64,000 nucleotides of DNA, taken from NCBI RefSeq assembly GCF_005116575.1, contig NZ_SWCN01000011.1:107417-171416 (forward strand), given 5' to 3'. The notes beneath the pieces are model-generated. The model was not told where the DNA came from and did no database searches. It worked only from the letters and a program-made list of their open reading frames with translations. Made by a program: the position numbers and the translations under genes. Of this stretch, positions 7,544-17,303 are shown piece by piece. This DNA comes from Desulforhopalus sp. IMCC35007 (lineage in GTDB: Bacteria > Desulfobacterota > Desulfobulbia > Desulfobulbales > Desulfocapsaceae). Each line of letters opens with the position of its first letter. Positions within the stretch are counted from its first letter, which is position 1.

Positions 7544-9340
7544 TCAGACCTCAGTTTTGGGGACAACCATGATCTGTAGGGCTCCGTTCTGGTTCATGCC
7601 GGATTTAGTGCGCCGTGGGCCTTCCACCACGGAAATCAGGTCACCTTCCCGTATGATCCCAAATTGCAGGGCCATCTTTATCCCGCGTAGAACTGTCTGA
7701 TCCCGGTCGAGATCCTCTTTGATAATCAAGGGAATAATATTTTTATACAGGGTTGCGTGTCGTGCAACTTTTAAGGATTTTGTCACCAGGATGGAAGGAA
7801 TGGTTCTGCTCCATTTTGACAGGGCTGGATAAAGGGTTCCCGTGGCATCAAGGAGCAGGGTGGCCGCTGAGTTTTTAAATCCGGAAACGGCTGTCAAGAC
7901 CGGGTTGGACAGATTTTCTTCCATCAGGGATTCGAGTTGCTCCGGGTCCATTTTGGCATAATGTTCTTCTTCCGAGATGATGGCCGCCATGGTTCGGACA
8001 ACATTGACAGGATCAACGCCTGTTGCGGTTTCCTGGGAAAGCATGACTGCATCGGTACCCTCGCCTATGGCGGTGCTTACGTCTGTTACCTCGGCACGGC
8101 TCGGCCTTGAGTTGGTGGTCATCGAGTCGAGCATCTGGGTTGCCGTGATGACAGGTGTGTTCATCTGCCAGCAGAGGCGGATGATCTCCTGCTGGATTCT
8201 TGGAACCCTGGGGGCAGGAAGCTCCACCCCCATATCGCCCCGGGCAATCATGATCCCATCAGAAACCTCGATAATCTCCCGGATATTGTTGACCGCTTCC
8301 GGTTTTTCGATTTTGGCGATCACCCGGATATCCCTTTTACCCGACTTCCTGATAAACTCTTTTATGCTCCTGATTTCTTCTGCAGTGCGGACAAAGGAAA
8401 GGGCCACATAATCGACGGAATGTTCAAGACCCCAGTCGAGGTCAAGCCAATCCTTTTCGGTAACGCTGGGGAGAGAGAGTAAGGTGCCCGGCAGGTTCAT
8501 TCCTTTTGACGACTTGAGGACACCTCCAACCATGATCTCGCAGATCACCTCAGCGTCTCCTGTCTCGATAACCTTCAGTTCGAGCAGGCCGTCATCGAGG
8601 AGGATCGGCTCTCCCACCTCAAGGTCATCAATTATTTCGGGGGTTATGGTGGAGATGCGGGCAGAAGTACCCAGGACCTGAGTTTTTTGGATGGATATTT
8701 TCTTACCCGCAGTCAGCGTAATCTGTCCGCCTTCCATTTCACCGGTGCGGATTTTAGGGCCACAGAGATCCTGAAGAACTGCTATGGGCCGATTCCAGGA
8801 TTTTTCGGCAAGGCGGATGGCAGAAAGGGTTTCGCCATGTTGACTGTGACTGCCGTGGGAGAAGTTGAGCCGCGCAACATCCATTCCTGCGACGATCATT
8901 TTGCCTATTGTGTCCACGTTGTCACAGGCAGGGCCGATGGTACAGACAATTCTCGCTTTCTTGCTTATCCCCTGATACTTCTGCCGTTGTACTTTTCCAA
9001 GGAGCGTGAAGAGAGTGTTGAAGTCCAAGGGTTTAGCCAGCACGGCCAGCACGTTGTGTTTTTTACTGAGGCGCTCTACAACCGCCGGATCTTTTTCGGA
9101 AGAAGAGACAATGATAATAGGAAGATGGGGGCAGACAACCTGCATGGCCTCAATAAACTTAAATCCATCCCAGTGGGGCATCTCGATGTCGCTGACAATT
9201 ACATCATAACTTTTACTGGTGGCGAGCTGAAAACCCTGTTGGCCATTGTCCACGGCATCTACCTTGTAGCCCTCTTTTTCGAGGCGTTTTTTGGTAAGGA
9301 GTTGTACGGCAGGGGAGTCTTCGAGTAGTAATATCTGCAT
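7544..9340 (-). CDS. pyk: Pyruvate kinase with N-terminal receiver domain
   Basis: Converts phosphoenolpyruvate and ADP to pyruvate and ATP. At 598 residues it is about 120 longer than a usual pyruvate kinase. Residues 1-120 are a complete CheY-like receiver: acidic pair Glu7/Asp8, phospho-acceptor Asp51 in VIVSDIEMP, Ser79/Ser80 at the switch position, Lys103 in LAKP. The kinase follows from about 125: KARIVCTIGPAC, ARLNFSHG, IAKIEKPEAV with the catalytic lysine, GIMIARGDMGVELP, ITATQMLDSM, SRAEVTDV, and VMLSQETATG (often SGETA). A compact C-terminal domain ends near 590. The frame is continuous, with no internal start required. The receiver suggests control by phosphorylation from a histidine kinase; no partner kinase is in the window. 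Kinase identity is certain; regulation is inference. Confidence 0.95.
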   Translation of the reverse strand: MQILLLEDSPAVQLLTKKRLEKEGYKVDAVDNGQQGFQLATSKSYDVIVSDIEMPHWDGFKFIEAMQVVCPHLPIIIVSSSEKDPAVVERLSKKHNVLAVLAKPLDFNTLFTLLGKVQRQKYQGISKKARIVCTIGPACDNVDTIGKMIVAGMDVARLNFSHGSHSQHGETLSAIRLAEKSWNRPIAVLQDLCGPKIRTGEMEGGQITLTAGKKISIQKTQVLGTSARISTITPEIIDDLEVGEPILLDDGLLELKVIETGDAEVICEIMVGGVLKSSKGMNLPGTLLSLPSVTEKDWLDLDWGLEHSVDYVALSFVRTAEEIRSIKEFIRKSGKRDIRVIAKIEKPEAVNNIREIIEVSDGIMIARGDMGVELPAPRVPRIQQEIIRLCWQMNTPVITATQMLDSMTTNSRPSRAEVTDVSTAIGEGTDAVMLSQETATGVDPVNVVRTMAAIISEEEHYAKMDPEQLESLMEENLSNPVLTAVSGFKNSAATLLLDATGTLYPALSKWSRTIPSILVTKSLKVARHATLYKNIIPLIIKEDLDRDQTVLRGIKMALQFGIIREGDLISVVEGPRRTKSGMNQNGALQIMVVPKTEV

Positions 9341-10383
9341 GGTATCTAGACCTCTTTGGCTGAGATTGACCTGATCAGCAAATGCTCATATTAAAGGATG
9401 TGTGAAATAAACTCCACCTGGCACATGATAATGGCTGCTGGCATTGGCAGTCACCGGATGTAGAGTTTGGGTATGATTACTGATAAGTGTATCACCTTTT
9501 CATTGTTACAAAAAAGTAAAATCCTGAAATCAGCGTAAAAACAAGGTACAGGTGGCTAAGAAAATAACACACCACTATAGGTAGTTGTGGGAAGTAGATG
9601 TGGCTGTAGCGCTTTTCCTGGGCCTGGTTTCCTTGTCTGGCGGGCCAATGGCTTGAGGTACTGACAGAAACAGACAGGCAATACCAGAAAAAGTACGGGT
9701 GTTTATTGGGCAAATTATTGTGCGGCCAAAGAATATGAAGAACCAGCGGGAAGCAGAAGCCTACTTGAGCGAGGCTAAAAAAATCAGGAATATCCGTTCC
9801 GGCTACAGACGTAGAGGAAATTGCCCGCCGTCAACTTGAGTGACGCAGTCTGGCGTTTTTTCCCGTTGATGTTCGAGCCGTTTTATTCAATACACAGCGC
9901 TGTGCCCTGTCGGCTTGCCAGGCAATCTGTTCATTTTTCAACAGATTATTGAAAACTTGTCACTGAGGCTCAATTTTCGAATGTGTGGTGGCAAAAATGT
10001 GTTCACCACAAGGAGCACTCTTATTTGGCCAAAGTACAAAGAGATAACTGGATGTGGATTTCGCTATGCTAGTACTGTAGGGGATTACAGACGGTTGGAT
10101 ATTCAATTCCGTAAGAATAGTTCTTAGAAAAATTACATTAATGTGTTAAAGTGACGAAACTGGTGAGTTGAAAAGTCAATGGTGGATTATGTCGTAACAA
10201 TTACTTTTCAGCGAAAAGTTCGCCTCTCCAAGAAGAATAACCGGTTGTTTTATAACTGTGCAGTTGAATTCTATTTTTTTGCAAATTGGCACATATTTCG
10301 CTCTAAAAATTACTCTGGTTTCCGTGGTTCGGTGCTTCGGTAGACGCGCCCTGACTGACGGTTCATTTACGAAGTGTTGACTT
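9341..10383. other. Long intergenic region without a supportable gene
   Basis: 1,043 bases. Promoters for the leftward pyruvate kinase and the rightward transglutaminase cluster should be here. A 73-codon minus frame (9492-9713) and a 34-codon plus frame (9735-9839) lack family signatures. Around 9781-9840 a second frame reads KSGISVPATDVEEIARRQLE before a stop, which might be a decayed gene end, but this is weak. No RNA gene or repeat was recognised. Confidence 0.4.
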
Positions 10384-11199
10384 ATGCAATTACAAACGAA
10401 TTGTGAGCTAAAGTTTGAACTCCCTGGATCGACACCTTTTGTTTTTATGTTGAGGCCTCGCAGCGGTGCTCAACAATGGGTTTCCAGTGAAGATTATTCG
10501 CTTTCGGATGTCCTTCAATTATCTGAATTTACCGATAATTTTGGAAATCTTTGTCAGAGGCTTGTAGCCCCCAAGGGTGACTTTTCAATCTCCACCAGGG
10601 CCAGAGTGACCGTGCCCGATACTATTGACAGAGAGCCACGGGGCCAATTTGTTGAGATACAAAATCTCCCCGATTCTGTTCTCTGTTATCTGCTTCCCAG
10701 CAGATATTGTGAGTCAGAACATTTCAGTCAAATGGCAACAGAGATAACAGCGGGGGCGTTCTGGGGATTTGACCAGGTGGCAGCCATAGAAGCCTGGGTA
10801 AGAAACAATATTCGCTATCAACAGGGTGAGGGCGATACTTTAGTTTCCGCACGCGAAGTCAATGTGAGGCAGTGGGGAGTGTGTCGAGATCTTGCCCACC
10901 TTGGAATAGCACTTTGTCGCAGTTTGACTATCCCCGCCCGGCTGGTTGTGGGCTATTTGCATAAGCTGCATCCCATGGATTTGCACGCATGGTTTGAGGC
11001 CTATGTAGCAGGGCGCTGGTTTACCTTTGATCCAACACAGGCAGTGTTAAGAGGAGGGTATGTTGTGCTTGGCTATGGACGGGATGCCGCTGATGTTGCT
11101 GTCTATAACCAATATGGTCCAGCCGTTTATCCAACGGTTAACCGAGTGTCAGTTGAGTGTGTTGATGCAAACATGAAACCTTTTTGTGTCAATGATTGA
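10384..11199 (+). CDS. Transglutaminase-like cysteine protease (module 1)
   Basis: A 271-residue bacterial transglutaminase-like protein. The N-terminal beta domain (1-120) leads into the papain-like core. The triad is visible as Cys167 in QWGVCRDLAH, His201 in DLHAWFEAY and Asp216 in FTFDPTQA. No signal peptide, so it is probably cytoplasmic. It opens a run of six genes of the ATP-grasp, alpha-E and transglutaminase type. In such clusters the transglutaminase-like member is predicted to cleave or transfer peptide or isopeptide bonds made by the ligases; no substrate is known. It lies 111 nt before the ATP-grasp gene. Confidence 0.85.
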   Translation: MQLQTNCELKFELPGSTPFVFMLRPRSGAQQWVSSEDYSLSDVLQLSEFTDNFGNLCQRLVAPKGDFSISTRARVTVPDTIDREPRGQFVEIQNLPDSVLCYLLPSRYCESEHFSQMATEITAGAFWGFDQVAAIEAWVRNNIRYQQGEGDTLVSAREVNVRQWGVCRDLAHLGIALCRSLTIPARLVVGYLHKLHPMDLHAWFEAYVAGRWFTFDPTQAVLRGGYVVLGYGRDAADVAVYNQYGPAVYPTVNRVSVECVDANMKPFCVND

Positions 11200-11310
11200 G
11201 GCATAATTGAGGAGAATTAAAGAGCTGTAGTGAACAAGCCTGTAGAACAGAGGAACATGGCACTGCAGGTTTGCAGCAAAAATAATTATTTCCGAAAAAA
11301 GTGAGGCCAG

Positions 11311-12765
11311 ATGGAAACATTTACAACGTATGACCCAGAAGGATTTTATGACGAACTCGTCGATGAAAATGGCAAGCCACGTCCGGGAGTAGAGTTGCTT
11401 GTTGATAAAATAGAATCTCTGCCTGATGGTGACCTTGATAGGCGTCAGAAGGAGGCAGAGGCCCTGTTATTAAAGATGGGAATCACTTTTAATGTATACG
11501 GACAGGATCAGGGTACAGAAAAGATTTTTCCGTTTGATCTCATTCCCCGAATTATTTCCGATGACGACTGGCAGCCAATAGAAGCCGGCCTTAAACAACG
11601 CATCTTTGCCCTCAATGAATTCCTGCAAGACATCTATAACGACCAAAAGATTCTAAAAGATAAGGTGGTGCCCAAGGACCTCATTCTCAGCAGTAAAACC
11701 TACAGAAAAGAGTGTGTAGGATTTACCCCGCCCAAAAAAATCTGGTGTCACGTCACGGGTACCGATCTTATTCGCGGGGCTGATGGGTGTTTTTATGTAC
11801 TTGAAGATAATTTACGCTGTCCCTCAGGTGTCTCCTATGTACTTGAGAATCGGCAGGTGCTCAAACGGACATTCCCCTATGTTTTTGAGAAATCGAAGGT
11901 CCGTGCAGTCGATGAATACCCAGGCAAGTTACTCGATATGCTGGAGTATCTGGCCCCGGATGGGGTGGATTCTCCGACCATTGGTGTGCTGACCCCCGGT
12001 ATTTACAACAGTGCCTATTTCGAGCATTCGTTTTTATCCCAGCAGATGGGAGTGGAGCTGGTAGAAGGGCGAGACCTCGTCGTCTCTGATGGCTATGTGC
12101 ATATGCTGACCACCAAGGGACTCAAGCGTGTTGATGTCCTTTACAGGCGGATCGATGATGATTTTATCGATCCCTCCGTCTTTCGTCCTGATTCTCTTCT
12201 TGGTGTAAAAGGACTGATTGATGTTTATCGGGACGGGAAAATTGCCATGGCCAATGCACCGGGAACCGGGATTGCCGATGATAAAGCGGTTTATGCCTAT
12301 GTGCCAAAAATAATAAAATATTATACCGGGGAAGAGCCAATTCTACCCAATGTTCCCACCTATATCTGTCAGGAAAAAGCTGACCGGGATTACGTGCTGG
12401 ATCATCTTTCTGAACTGGTTGTAAAAGCTGCAAATGAGTCGGGTGGTTATGGAATGCTGATTGGCCCCCACTCTACAAAAAAAGAACAACAGACATTTGC
12501 CAAATTGATTTTGGCTGAGCCGCGCAACTACATTGCCCAGCCGACTATTTCACTCTCCCGGGTTCCCACCATCATTGGAGACCGCCTTGAAGGCCGTCAC
12601 GTTGATCTGAGACCCTACATAATATTTGGCGAAGATATTTATGTGCAGCCGGGTGGACTGACGCGGGTTGCCCTGAAAAAAGGATCTTTGGTCGTTAACT
12701 CGTCGCAGGGGGGTGGAAGTAAGGATACCTGGGTTTTGGCACCTGGTGAGAAGGAGGAGAACTGA
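11311..12765 (+). CDS. Circularly permuted ATP-grasp ligase (module 1)
   Basis: A 484-residue protein of the circularly permuted ATP-grasp family (COG2308-type; DUF404/DUF407). Recognisable segments are [17 protein letters not shown]-like [52 protein letters not shown]-like [28 protein letters not shown], and the late [15 protein letters not shown] and [13 protein letters not shown]. Comparative genomics predicts an ATP-dependent amide ligase (amidoligase) for this family; no reaction is established. The next gene starts 1 nt after its stop, so it is co-translated with the alpha-E protein. Confidence 0.9.
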   Translation: METFTTYDPEGFYDELVDENGKPRPGVELLVDKIESLPDGDLDRRQKEAEALLLKMGITFNVYGQDQGTEKIFPFDLIPRIISDDDWQPIEAGLKQRIFALNEFLQDIYNDQKILKDKVVPKDLILSSKTYRKECVGFTPPKKIWCHVTGTDLIRGADGCFYVLEDNLRCPSGVSYVLENRQVLKRTFPYVFEKSKVRAVDEYPGKLLDMLEYLAPDGVDSPTIGVLTPGIYNSAYFEHSFLSQQMGVELVEGRDLVVSDGYVHMLTTKGLKRVDVLYRRIDDDFIDPSVFRPDSLLGVKGLIDVYRDGKIAMANAPGTGIADDKAVYAYVPKIIKYYTGEEPILPNVPTYICQEKADRDYVLDHLSELVVKAANESGGYGMLIGPHSTKKEQQTFAKLILAEPRNYIAQPTISLSRVPTIIGDRLEGRHVDLRPYIIFGEDIYVQPGGLTRVALKKGSLVVNSSQGGGSKDTWVLAPGEKEEN

Positions 12766-12766
12766 A

Positions 12767-13741
12767 ATGCTGAGTCGTGTTGCGAATTCAATCTATTGGA
12801 TGTGTCGGTATATCGAACGTGCAGAAAATGTAGCCAGGTTCATTGATGTGAACCTTAACCTGCTCCTCGACATGCCTGCGGACGAAAAAGAACAGTGGTC
12901 TCCACTGATTATGACCACAGGAGACCAGGAAATTTATGAAAAAACCGAACAGAACTACACCCAGGAGGAGGTTATCTGGTTTCTCACCTTTGACAGGACC
13001 TATCCCAACTCTATTTTAAGCTGTGTTTCTGCAGCGAGAGAGAATGCGCGTTCGATCAGAGAGATCATCTCTTCAGAAATGTGGGAGCATCTGAATAATT
13101 TTTATCTGGAGCTGATTAAAGAAGACGCAATTAAAATGGCTATTCATGATCCAAATCGCTTCTTTAAAATTGTGAAGATGCGCAGTCATCTCCTGACAGG
13201 TTTACTGGACTCGACCATGAGCCATGGAGAGGCATGGAATTTTGCTCGCATAGGTATGATGGTTGAACGCGCGGACAAGACATCACGAATCCTTGATGTT
13301 AAATATTTTATGCTCCTGCCCGAAGCCAGTCTGGTCAATGCCCCAATTGATAATATCCAATGGATATCAGTGCTCAGGTCAGCCAGTGCTTTTGAAATGT
13401 ACAGAAAGGAGTTCCACCGTATCACACCTCAGAATGTTGCAAATTTTCTGATTTTTAATAGATTATTTCCACGCTCTATCTATCATTGTCTCTCCAAGGC
13501 GCAGGTCTGTCTGCACCGGATAACCGGCTCCCCCATTGGGGCGTCGACAAGTCCTGCAGAAAAAAGACTCGGTCGTCTCATGGCAGATCTTGAGTATACC
13601 GATATACATGAAGTTATTGATTCTGGTCTCCATGAGTTTCTCGACAGTCTGCAGACAAAGCTCAACCTCTTAGGGGGAGATATTGGCACCACGTTTTTTA
13701 ATATTCGCCCCTTGACGGATACGGTAAAAAGTGAACAATAA
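12767..13741 (+). CDS. Alpha-E domain protein (DUF403, module 1)
   Basis: A 324-residue all-helical alpha-E (DUF403) protein. It begins MLSRVANSIYWMCRYIERAENVARFIDV, the standard family N-terminus, then runs through many Glu/Arg-rich helices (LTFDRTYPNSI, SAARENARSIREIIS, GEAWNFARIGMMVERADKTS, FLIFNRLFPRSIYHCL). I chose the ATG at 12767 because AAGGAGGA (12751-12758) precedes it and homology starts exactly there; an upstream GTG at 12713 would overlap the ATP-grasp gene in another frame. Alpha-E proteins nearly always accompany the permuted ATP-grasp protein and are thought to form a complex with it. Biochemical role unknown. Confidence 0.9.
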   Translation: MLSRVANSIYWMCRYIERAENVARFIDVNLNLLLDMPADEKEQWSPLIMTTGDQEIYEKTEQNYTQEEVIWFLTFDRTYPNSILSCVSAARENARSIREIISSEMWEHLNNFYLELIKEDAIKMAIHDPNRFFKIVKMRSHLLTGLLDSTMSHGEAWNFARIGMMVERADKTSRILDVKYFMLLPEASLVNAPIDNIQWISVLRSASAFEMYRKEFHRITPQNVANFLIFNRLFPRSIYHCLSKAQVCLHRITGSPIGASTSPAEKRLGRLMADLEYTDIHEVIDSGLHEFLDSLQTKLNLLGGDIGTTFFNIRPLTDTVKSEQ

Positions 13742-13914
13742 CAGATATGGGCGGAATTGATGCAGGGCGGGAGTTTTCAGGCACCCGACATCACTGCATT
13801 TACGCACTCATTAGCTTGGCTGGACCAGGTGGGTTCAGCCACAACGAACAACAGAAGCTATGCCAGCAGTAAACAGCCTGTCTGTTTATAGACTTTTGTG
13901 TAAAGGACTTGCCC

Positions 13915-16900
13915 GTGGGAATACATATAGCACTGCACCATAAGACCTTCTATAATTACGACCGATTAATAAATCTTGGACCTCATATTGTCCGGCTAAG
14001 ACCCGCACCCCATTGCCGGACACCTATTTTGAGCTATTCGATGCGGGTGACTCCCCCTGACCATTTTATCAACTGGCAGCAGGACCCCTTTAGTAACTAT
14101 CTCGGCAGGCTTGTGTTTCCCGAAAAAACCAAAGAGTTCAGCGTTGAGATCGATCTTGTCGCCGACATGATTATCATCAATCCTTTTGATTATTTCCTGG
14201 AGCCGGATGCCGAGGAGTACCCTTTTACCTATGAAAGTAAATTGCGCCACGAGCTTCGGCCCTATCTGATCAAACGAAGACTTGGCAAGCGTTTTACAGA
14301 CTATGTTAAGGAAGTCGATGTGACCCCGAGGCGCACCATTGATTTTCTGGTCGAGCTGAATATGAAGCTCAGCAGGGATATCAGTTATCTTATCCGGCTG
14401 GAACCCAATGTGCAGACCTGTGATCAGACACTTACCTTCAGAAGTGGCTCCTGTAGAGATTCTGCCTGGCTGCTTGTTAATATTTTGAGGTCTTTTGGGC
14501 TCGCAGCCCGATTTGTATCAGGCTACCTGGTGCAGCTGAAGCAGGATGTTAAATCCCTCGACGGTCCATCCGGTGCGGAAGAAGATTTCACGGACCTCCA
14601 TGCCTGGACAGAGGTCTATGTTCCCGGTGCGGGGTGGATCGGAATGGATCCGACCTCCGGGCTTTTTGCAGGAGAAGGGCATATCCCACTTGCCTGTTCA
14701 CCCGAACCGCAAAGTGCCGCGCCCATAACCGGAGCACTTGATGCGTGTGAGGTTGAGTTCGGCCATGTTATGTCGGTCAAACGAATACTTGAAGCTCCAC
14801 GCTCAACCCGGCCATATCCTGAACCTGTCTGGGAGGACATTGTCGCTCTTGGCGACCAGGTTGATGAAGAATTGGTCCAGGGTGATGTGCGCCTCAGCAT
14901 GGGTGGAGAGCCGACCTTTGTCTCCATTGACGATATGGAGGGGGCGCAGTGGAACACCGAGGCGCTCGGGGAAGAAAAACTGATTCTCTCAGAACAGCTC
15001 CTGCGGAAAATTTGGAAACAATGGGGCCCCGGTGGCTTTCTCCACTATGGTCAGGGAAAATGGTACCCCGGTGAGTCGCTCCCCAGATGGGCTCTTGGCT
15101 GCTATTGGCGTAAAGACGGGCAAGCTGTCTGGCACAATGACAAATTGATGGCCGATGTTTCAAAAGATTATGGTTTTGGCATCAGTGAGGCGGAAACCTT
15201 TATCAAGACCCTGACTGATGTTCTCGGGGTGAGTAAAGAATATGTCATTGAAAGCTATGAGGATATTCTTCACAATCTGCTCAAGGAACAGAGTCTGCCC
15301 GTCAATATAAGTCCAACAGATCCAATGCTTGATGACCCTGAAGAAAGACAGCGTATGATTCGGGCCTTTCGGCGTGGTCTCGGGGCTGTGGTTGGTTATG
15401 TACTGCCTCTGCAGTATGGCTCGTGGAAAAGTGGACCGTGGAAATTTAGAAGTGAGCATATGTATCTTTTGCCGGGTGATTCTCCGGCAGGGCTTCGCCT
15501 TCCGCTGGATTCTCTGCCATGGGTAGCCCCTGAGGACCTGCCATCGAGTGATCCCTTAGATCCGATGGTCGAAAGAAAAGACTTGCCCGATCTTCACGAT
15601 AAGCAGAGTCTCCATTCTAAAAAAGATGCAGCACCATCTAAAAAAGAGGAGCGCTCACAACCGCAGCCCGGTCCACTGGAGGATCCGCAACCGGTTATGG
15701 GGAAATCCGCTGCCTGGCTGGTGCGAACGGCACTGTGTGTGCAGCCTCGTGAGGGACGGTTGTATGTGTTCATGCCACCAATTACGAGTCTGGAAGGGTA
15801 TCTGGAATTGGTTCACTGCATTGAACTGACTGCGGAAAAAACCGGCTTTCCTGTTGTGATAGAAGGGTATTCTCCGCCTTCTGACCACCGCCTGGAGAGC
15901 CTTAAGGTGACCCCTGATCCTGGAGTGATTGAAGTTAATATCCAGCCAATGCACAGTTGGAGGGAGATGGTGGATTGCACAACCACCCTGTATGACCTTG
16001 CCCGGGAAACACGGCTAGGTACAGAAAAATTTATGATTGATGGGCGTCACACCGGTACGGGTGGCGGGAACCATATCGTTATTGGTGGAGCGACCCCTGC
16101 GGATAGTCCGTTTTTGCGCCGCCCTGACCTGCTGCGCAGTTTTATCACCTTCTGGAACAATCATCCCTCCCTGTCGTTTTTGTTTTCCGGTCTCTTTATG
16201 GGGCCGACAAGTCAACAGCCACGGATTGATGAAGCACGGCATGACAGCCTCTACGAGCTGGAGATTGCCTTTGCAGAGCAGGATCGTCAGACCAGTGGAA
16301 ACAACCCTTGTCCTCCGTGGCTTGTGGACAGGTTGTATCGTCACCTGCTTGTCGATGTCTCGGGAAATACCCATAGGGCGGAATTTTGTATAGATAAGCT
16401 GTATTCACCCGACAGCTCCAGTGGCCGTCTCGGCCTGCTCGAATTTCGGGCTTTTGAGATGCCACCCCATGCGCGTATGAGTCTTGCCCAGCAGTTGCTG
16501 TTACGCACCTTTGTAAGCTGGTTCTGGAAAACCCCCTACCGCCAGGAGTTGGTGCGCTGGGGCAGCAGCCTGCATGACCGCTTTATGCTTCCGCAGCTGG
16601 TAAAAGATGATTTTGCCGATGTCTTGAAAATCCTCAATCGTGCAGGCTATGCATTTACAATGGATTTTTTCCATCCGCATTTCGAGTTTCGTTTTCCAAT
16701 TTACGGAAAAGTGCAGTTTCAGGGAATGGAGATCGAATTGCGCCAGGCCCTTGAGCCATGGCATGTTTTAGGCGAGGAGCCCGGAGGTGGTGGAACTGCC
16801 CGCTACGTTGATTCTTCCGTTGAACGGTTGCAGGTAAAAGTCTCTGGGATGACTGGGGAACGTTATATTGTTGTCTGTAATGGTCGGCGCGTTCCGTTAA

Positions 16901-17232
16901 AACCAACCCTGGAAGAAGGGGTCTTTGTCGCAGGGGTGCGTTACCGTGCATGGCAGCCGCCTTCCTGTCTGCATCCGACCATTGGCATACATGCACCTCT
17001 GTTCTTTGACCTTTTTGACACCTGGTCGAAGAGGGCGGTTGGAGGGTGTGCCTACTATGTTGGACACCCCGGTGGTCGGAGCTACGAGATCTTCCCTGTG
17101 AATTCTTATGAGGCTGAGGGGCGCCGTAATTCAAGATTTATTCCTGGAGGACATACTCCGGATGAGAGTCCTTTCATACCTGCAGCCGAAATGAACAGGT
17201 ATTTTCCATATACACTTGATTTGCGAACTTGA
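13915..17232 (+). CDS. Transglutaminase-DUF2126 putative amidoligase (module 2)
   Basis: A very large protein (1,105 residues). Residues 1-270 are a transglutaminase-like protease: IALHHKTFYNYDR, GPHIVRLRPAPHCRTPI, nucleophile Cys180 in RSGSCRDSAWLL, His229 in DLHAWTEVY, Asp245 in GMDPTSG. From about 300 to the end is DUF2126, annotated in families as a putative amidoligase: VRLSMGGEPTFVSIDD, GFLHYGQGKWYPGE, MIDGRHTGTGGGNHIVIGG, LLEFRAFEMPPHARMSL, and a C-terminal YYVGHPGGRSYE. A Pro/Lys-rich linker lies at about 560-600. I prefer GTG at 13915 (AAGGA at 13903-13907, 7 nt spacing) over TTG at 13909, which is too close to the SD. Protease and ligase in one chain suggests making and trimming of a peptide tag; substrate unknown. 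Confidence 0.9.
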   Translation: MGIHIALHHKTFYNYDRLINLGPHIVRLRPAPHCRTPILSYSMRVTPPDHFINWQQDPFSNYLGRLVFPEKTKEFSVEIDLVADMIIINPFDYFLEPDAEEYPFTYESKLRHELRPYLIKRRLGKRFTDYVKEVDVTPRRTIDFLVELNMKLSRDISYLIRLEPNVQTCDQTLTFRSGSCRDSAWLLVNILRSFGLAARFVSGYLVQLKQDVKSLDGPSGAEEDFTDLHAWTEVYVPGAGWIGMDPTSGLFAGEGHIPLACSPEPQSAAPITGALDACEVEFGHVMSVKRILEAPRSTRPYPEPVWEDIVALGDQVDEELVQGDVRLSMGGEPTFVSIDDMEGAQWNTEALGEEKLILSEQLLRKIWKQWGPGGFLHYGQGKWYPGESLPRWALGCYWRKDGQAVWHNDKLMADVSKDYGFGISEAETFIKTLTDVLGVSKEYVIESYEDILHNLLKEQSLPVNISPTDPMLDDPEERQRMIRAFRRGLGAVVGYVLPLQYGSWKSGPWKFRSEHMYLLPGDSPAGLRLPLDSLPWVAPEDLPSSDPLDPMVERKDLPDLHDKQSLHSKKDAAPSKKEERSQPQPGPLEDPQPVMGKSAAWLVRTALCVQPREGRLYVFMPPITSLEGYLELVHCIELTAEKTGFPVVIEGYSPPSDHRLESLKVTPDPGVIEVNIQPMHSWREMVDCTTTLYDLARETRLGTEKFMIDGRHTGTGGGNHIVIGGATPADSPFLRRPDLLRSFITFWNNHPSLSFLFSGLFMGPTSQQPRIDEARHDSLYELEIAFAEQDRQTSGNNPCPPWLVDRLYRHLLVDVSGNTHRAEFCIDKLYSPDSSSGRLGLLEFRAFEMPPHARMSLAQQLLLRTFVSWFWKTPYRQELVRWGSSLHDRFMLPQLVKDDFADVLKILNRAGYAFTMDFFHPHFEFRFPIYGKVQFQGMEIELRQALEPWHVLGEEPGGGGTARYVDSSVERLQVKVSGMTGERYIVVCNGRRVPLKPTLEEGVFVAGVRYRAWQPPSCLHPTIGIHAPLFFDLFDTWSKRAVGGCAYYVGHPGGRSYEIFPVNSYEAEGRRNSRFIPGGHTPDESPFIPAAEMNRYFPYTLDLRT

Positions 17233-17303
17233 AGTGAGTATGAAGCTATCAGCGGGGATAATGACGTCCTCGCTGATTCTGAATTCTGATCGATACACAC
17301 TGT

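Noticed and set aside
9735..9839. 34-codon frame and a second frame reading DVEEIARRQLE
   Set aside because: Could be a decayed gene end, but too short to support; kept only as a note in the intergenic entry.
12713..12766. Upstream start for the module 1 alpha-E protein
   Set aside because: It would overlap the ATP-grasp gene, whereas ATG 12767 has a strong SD and the family N-terminus.
16655..17134. 159-codon minus frame inside the DUF2126 gene, and similar long antisense frames elsewhere
   Set aside because: Shadows of strongly conserved coding sequence on the opposite strand.
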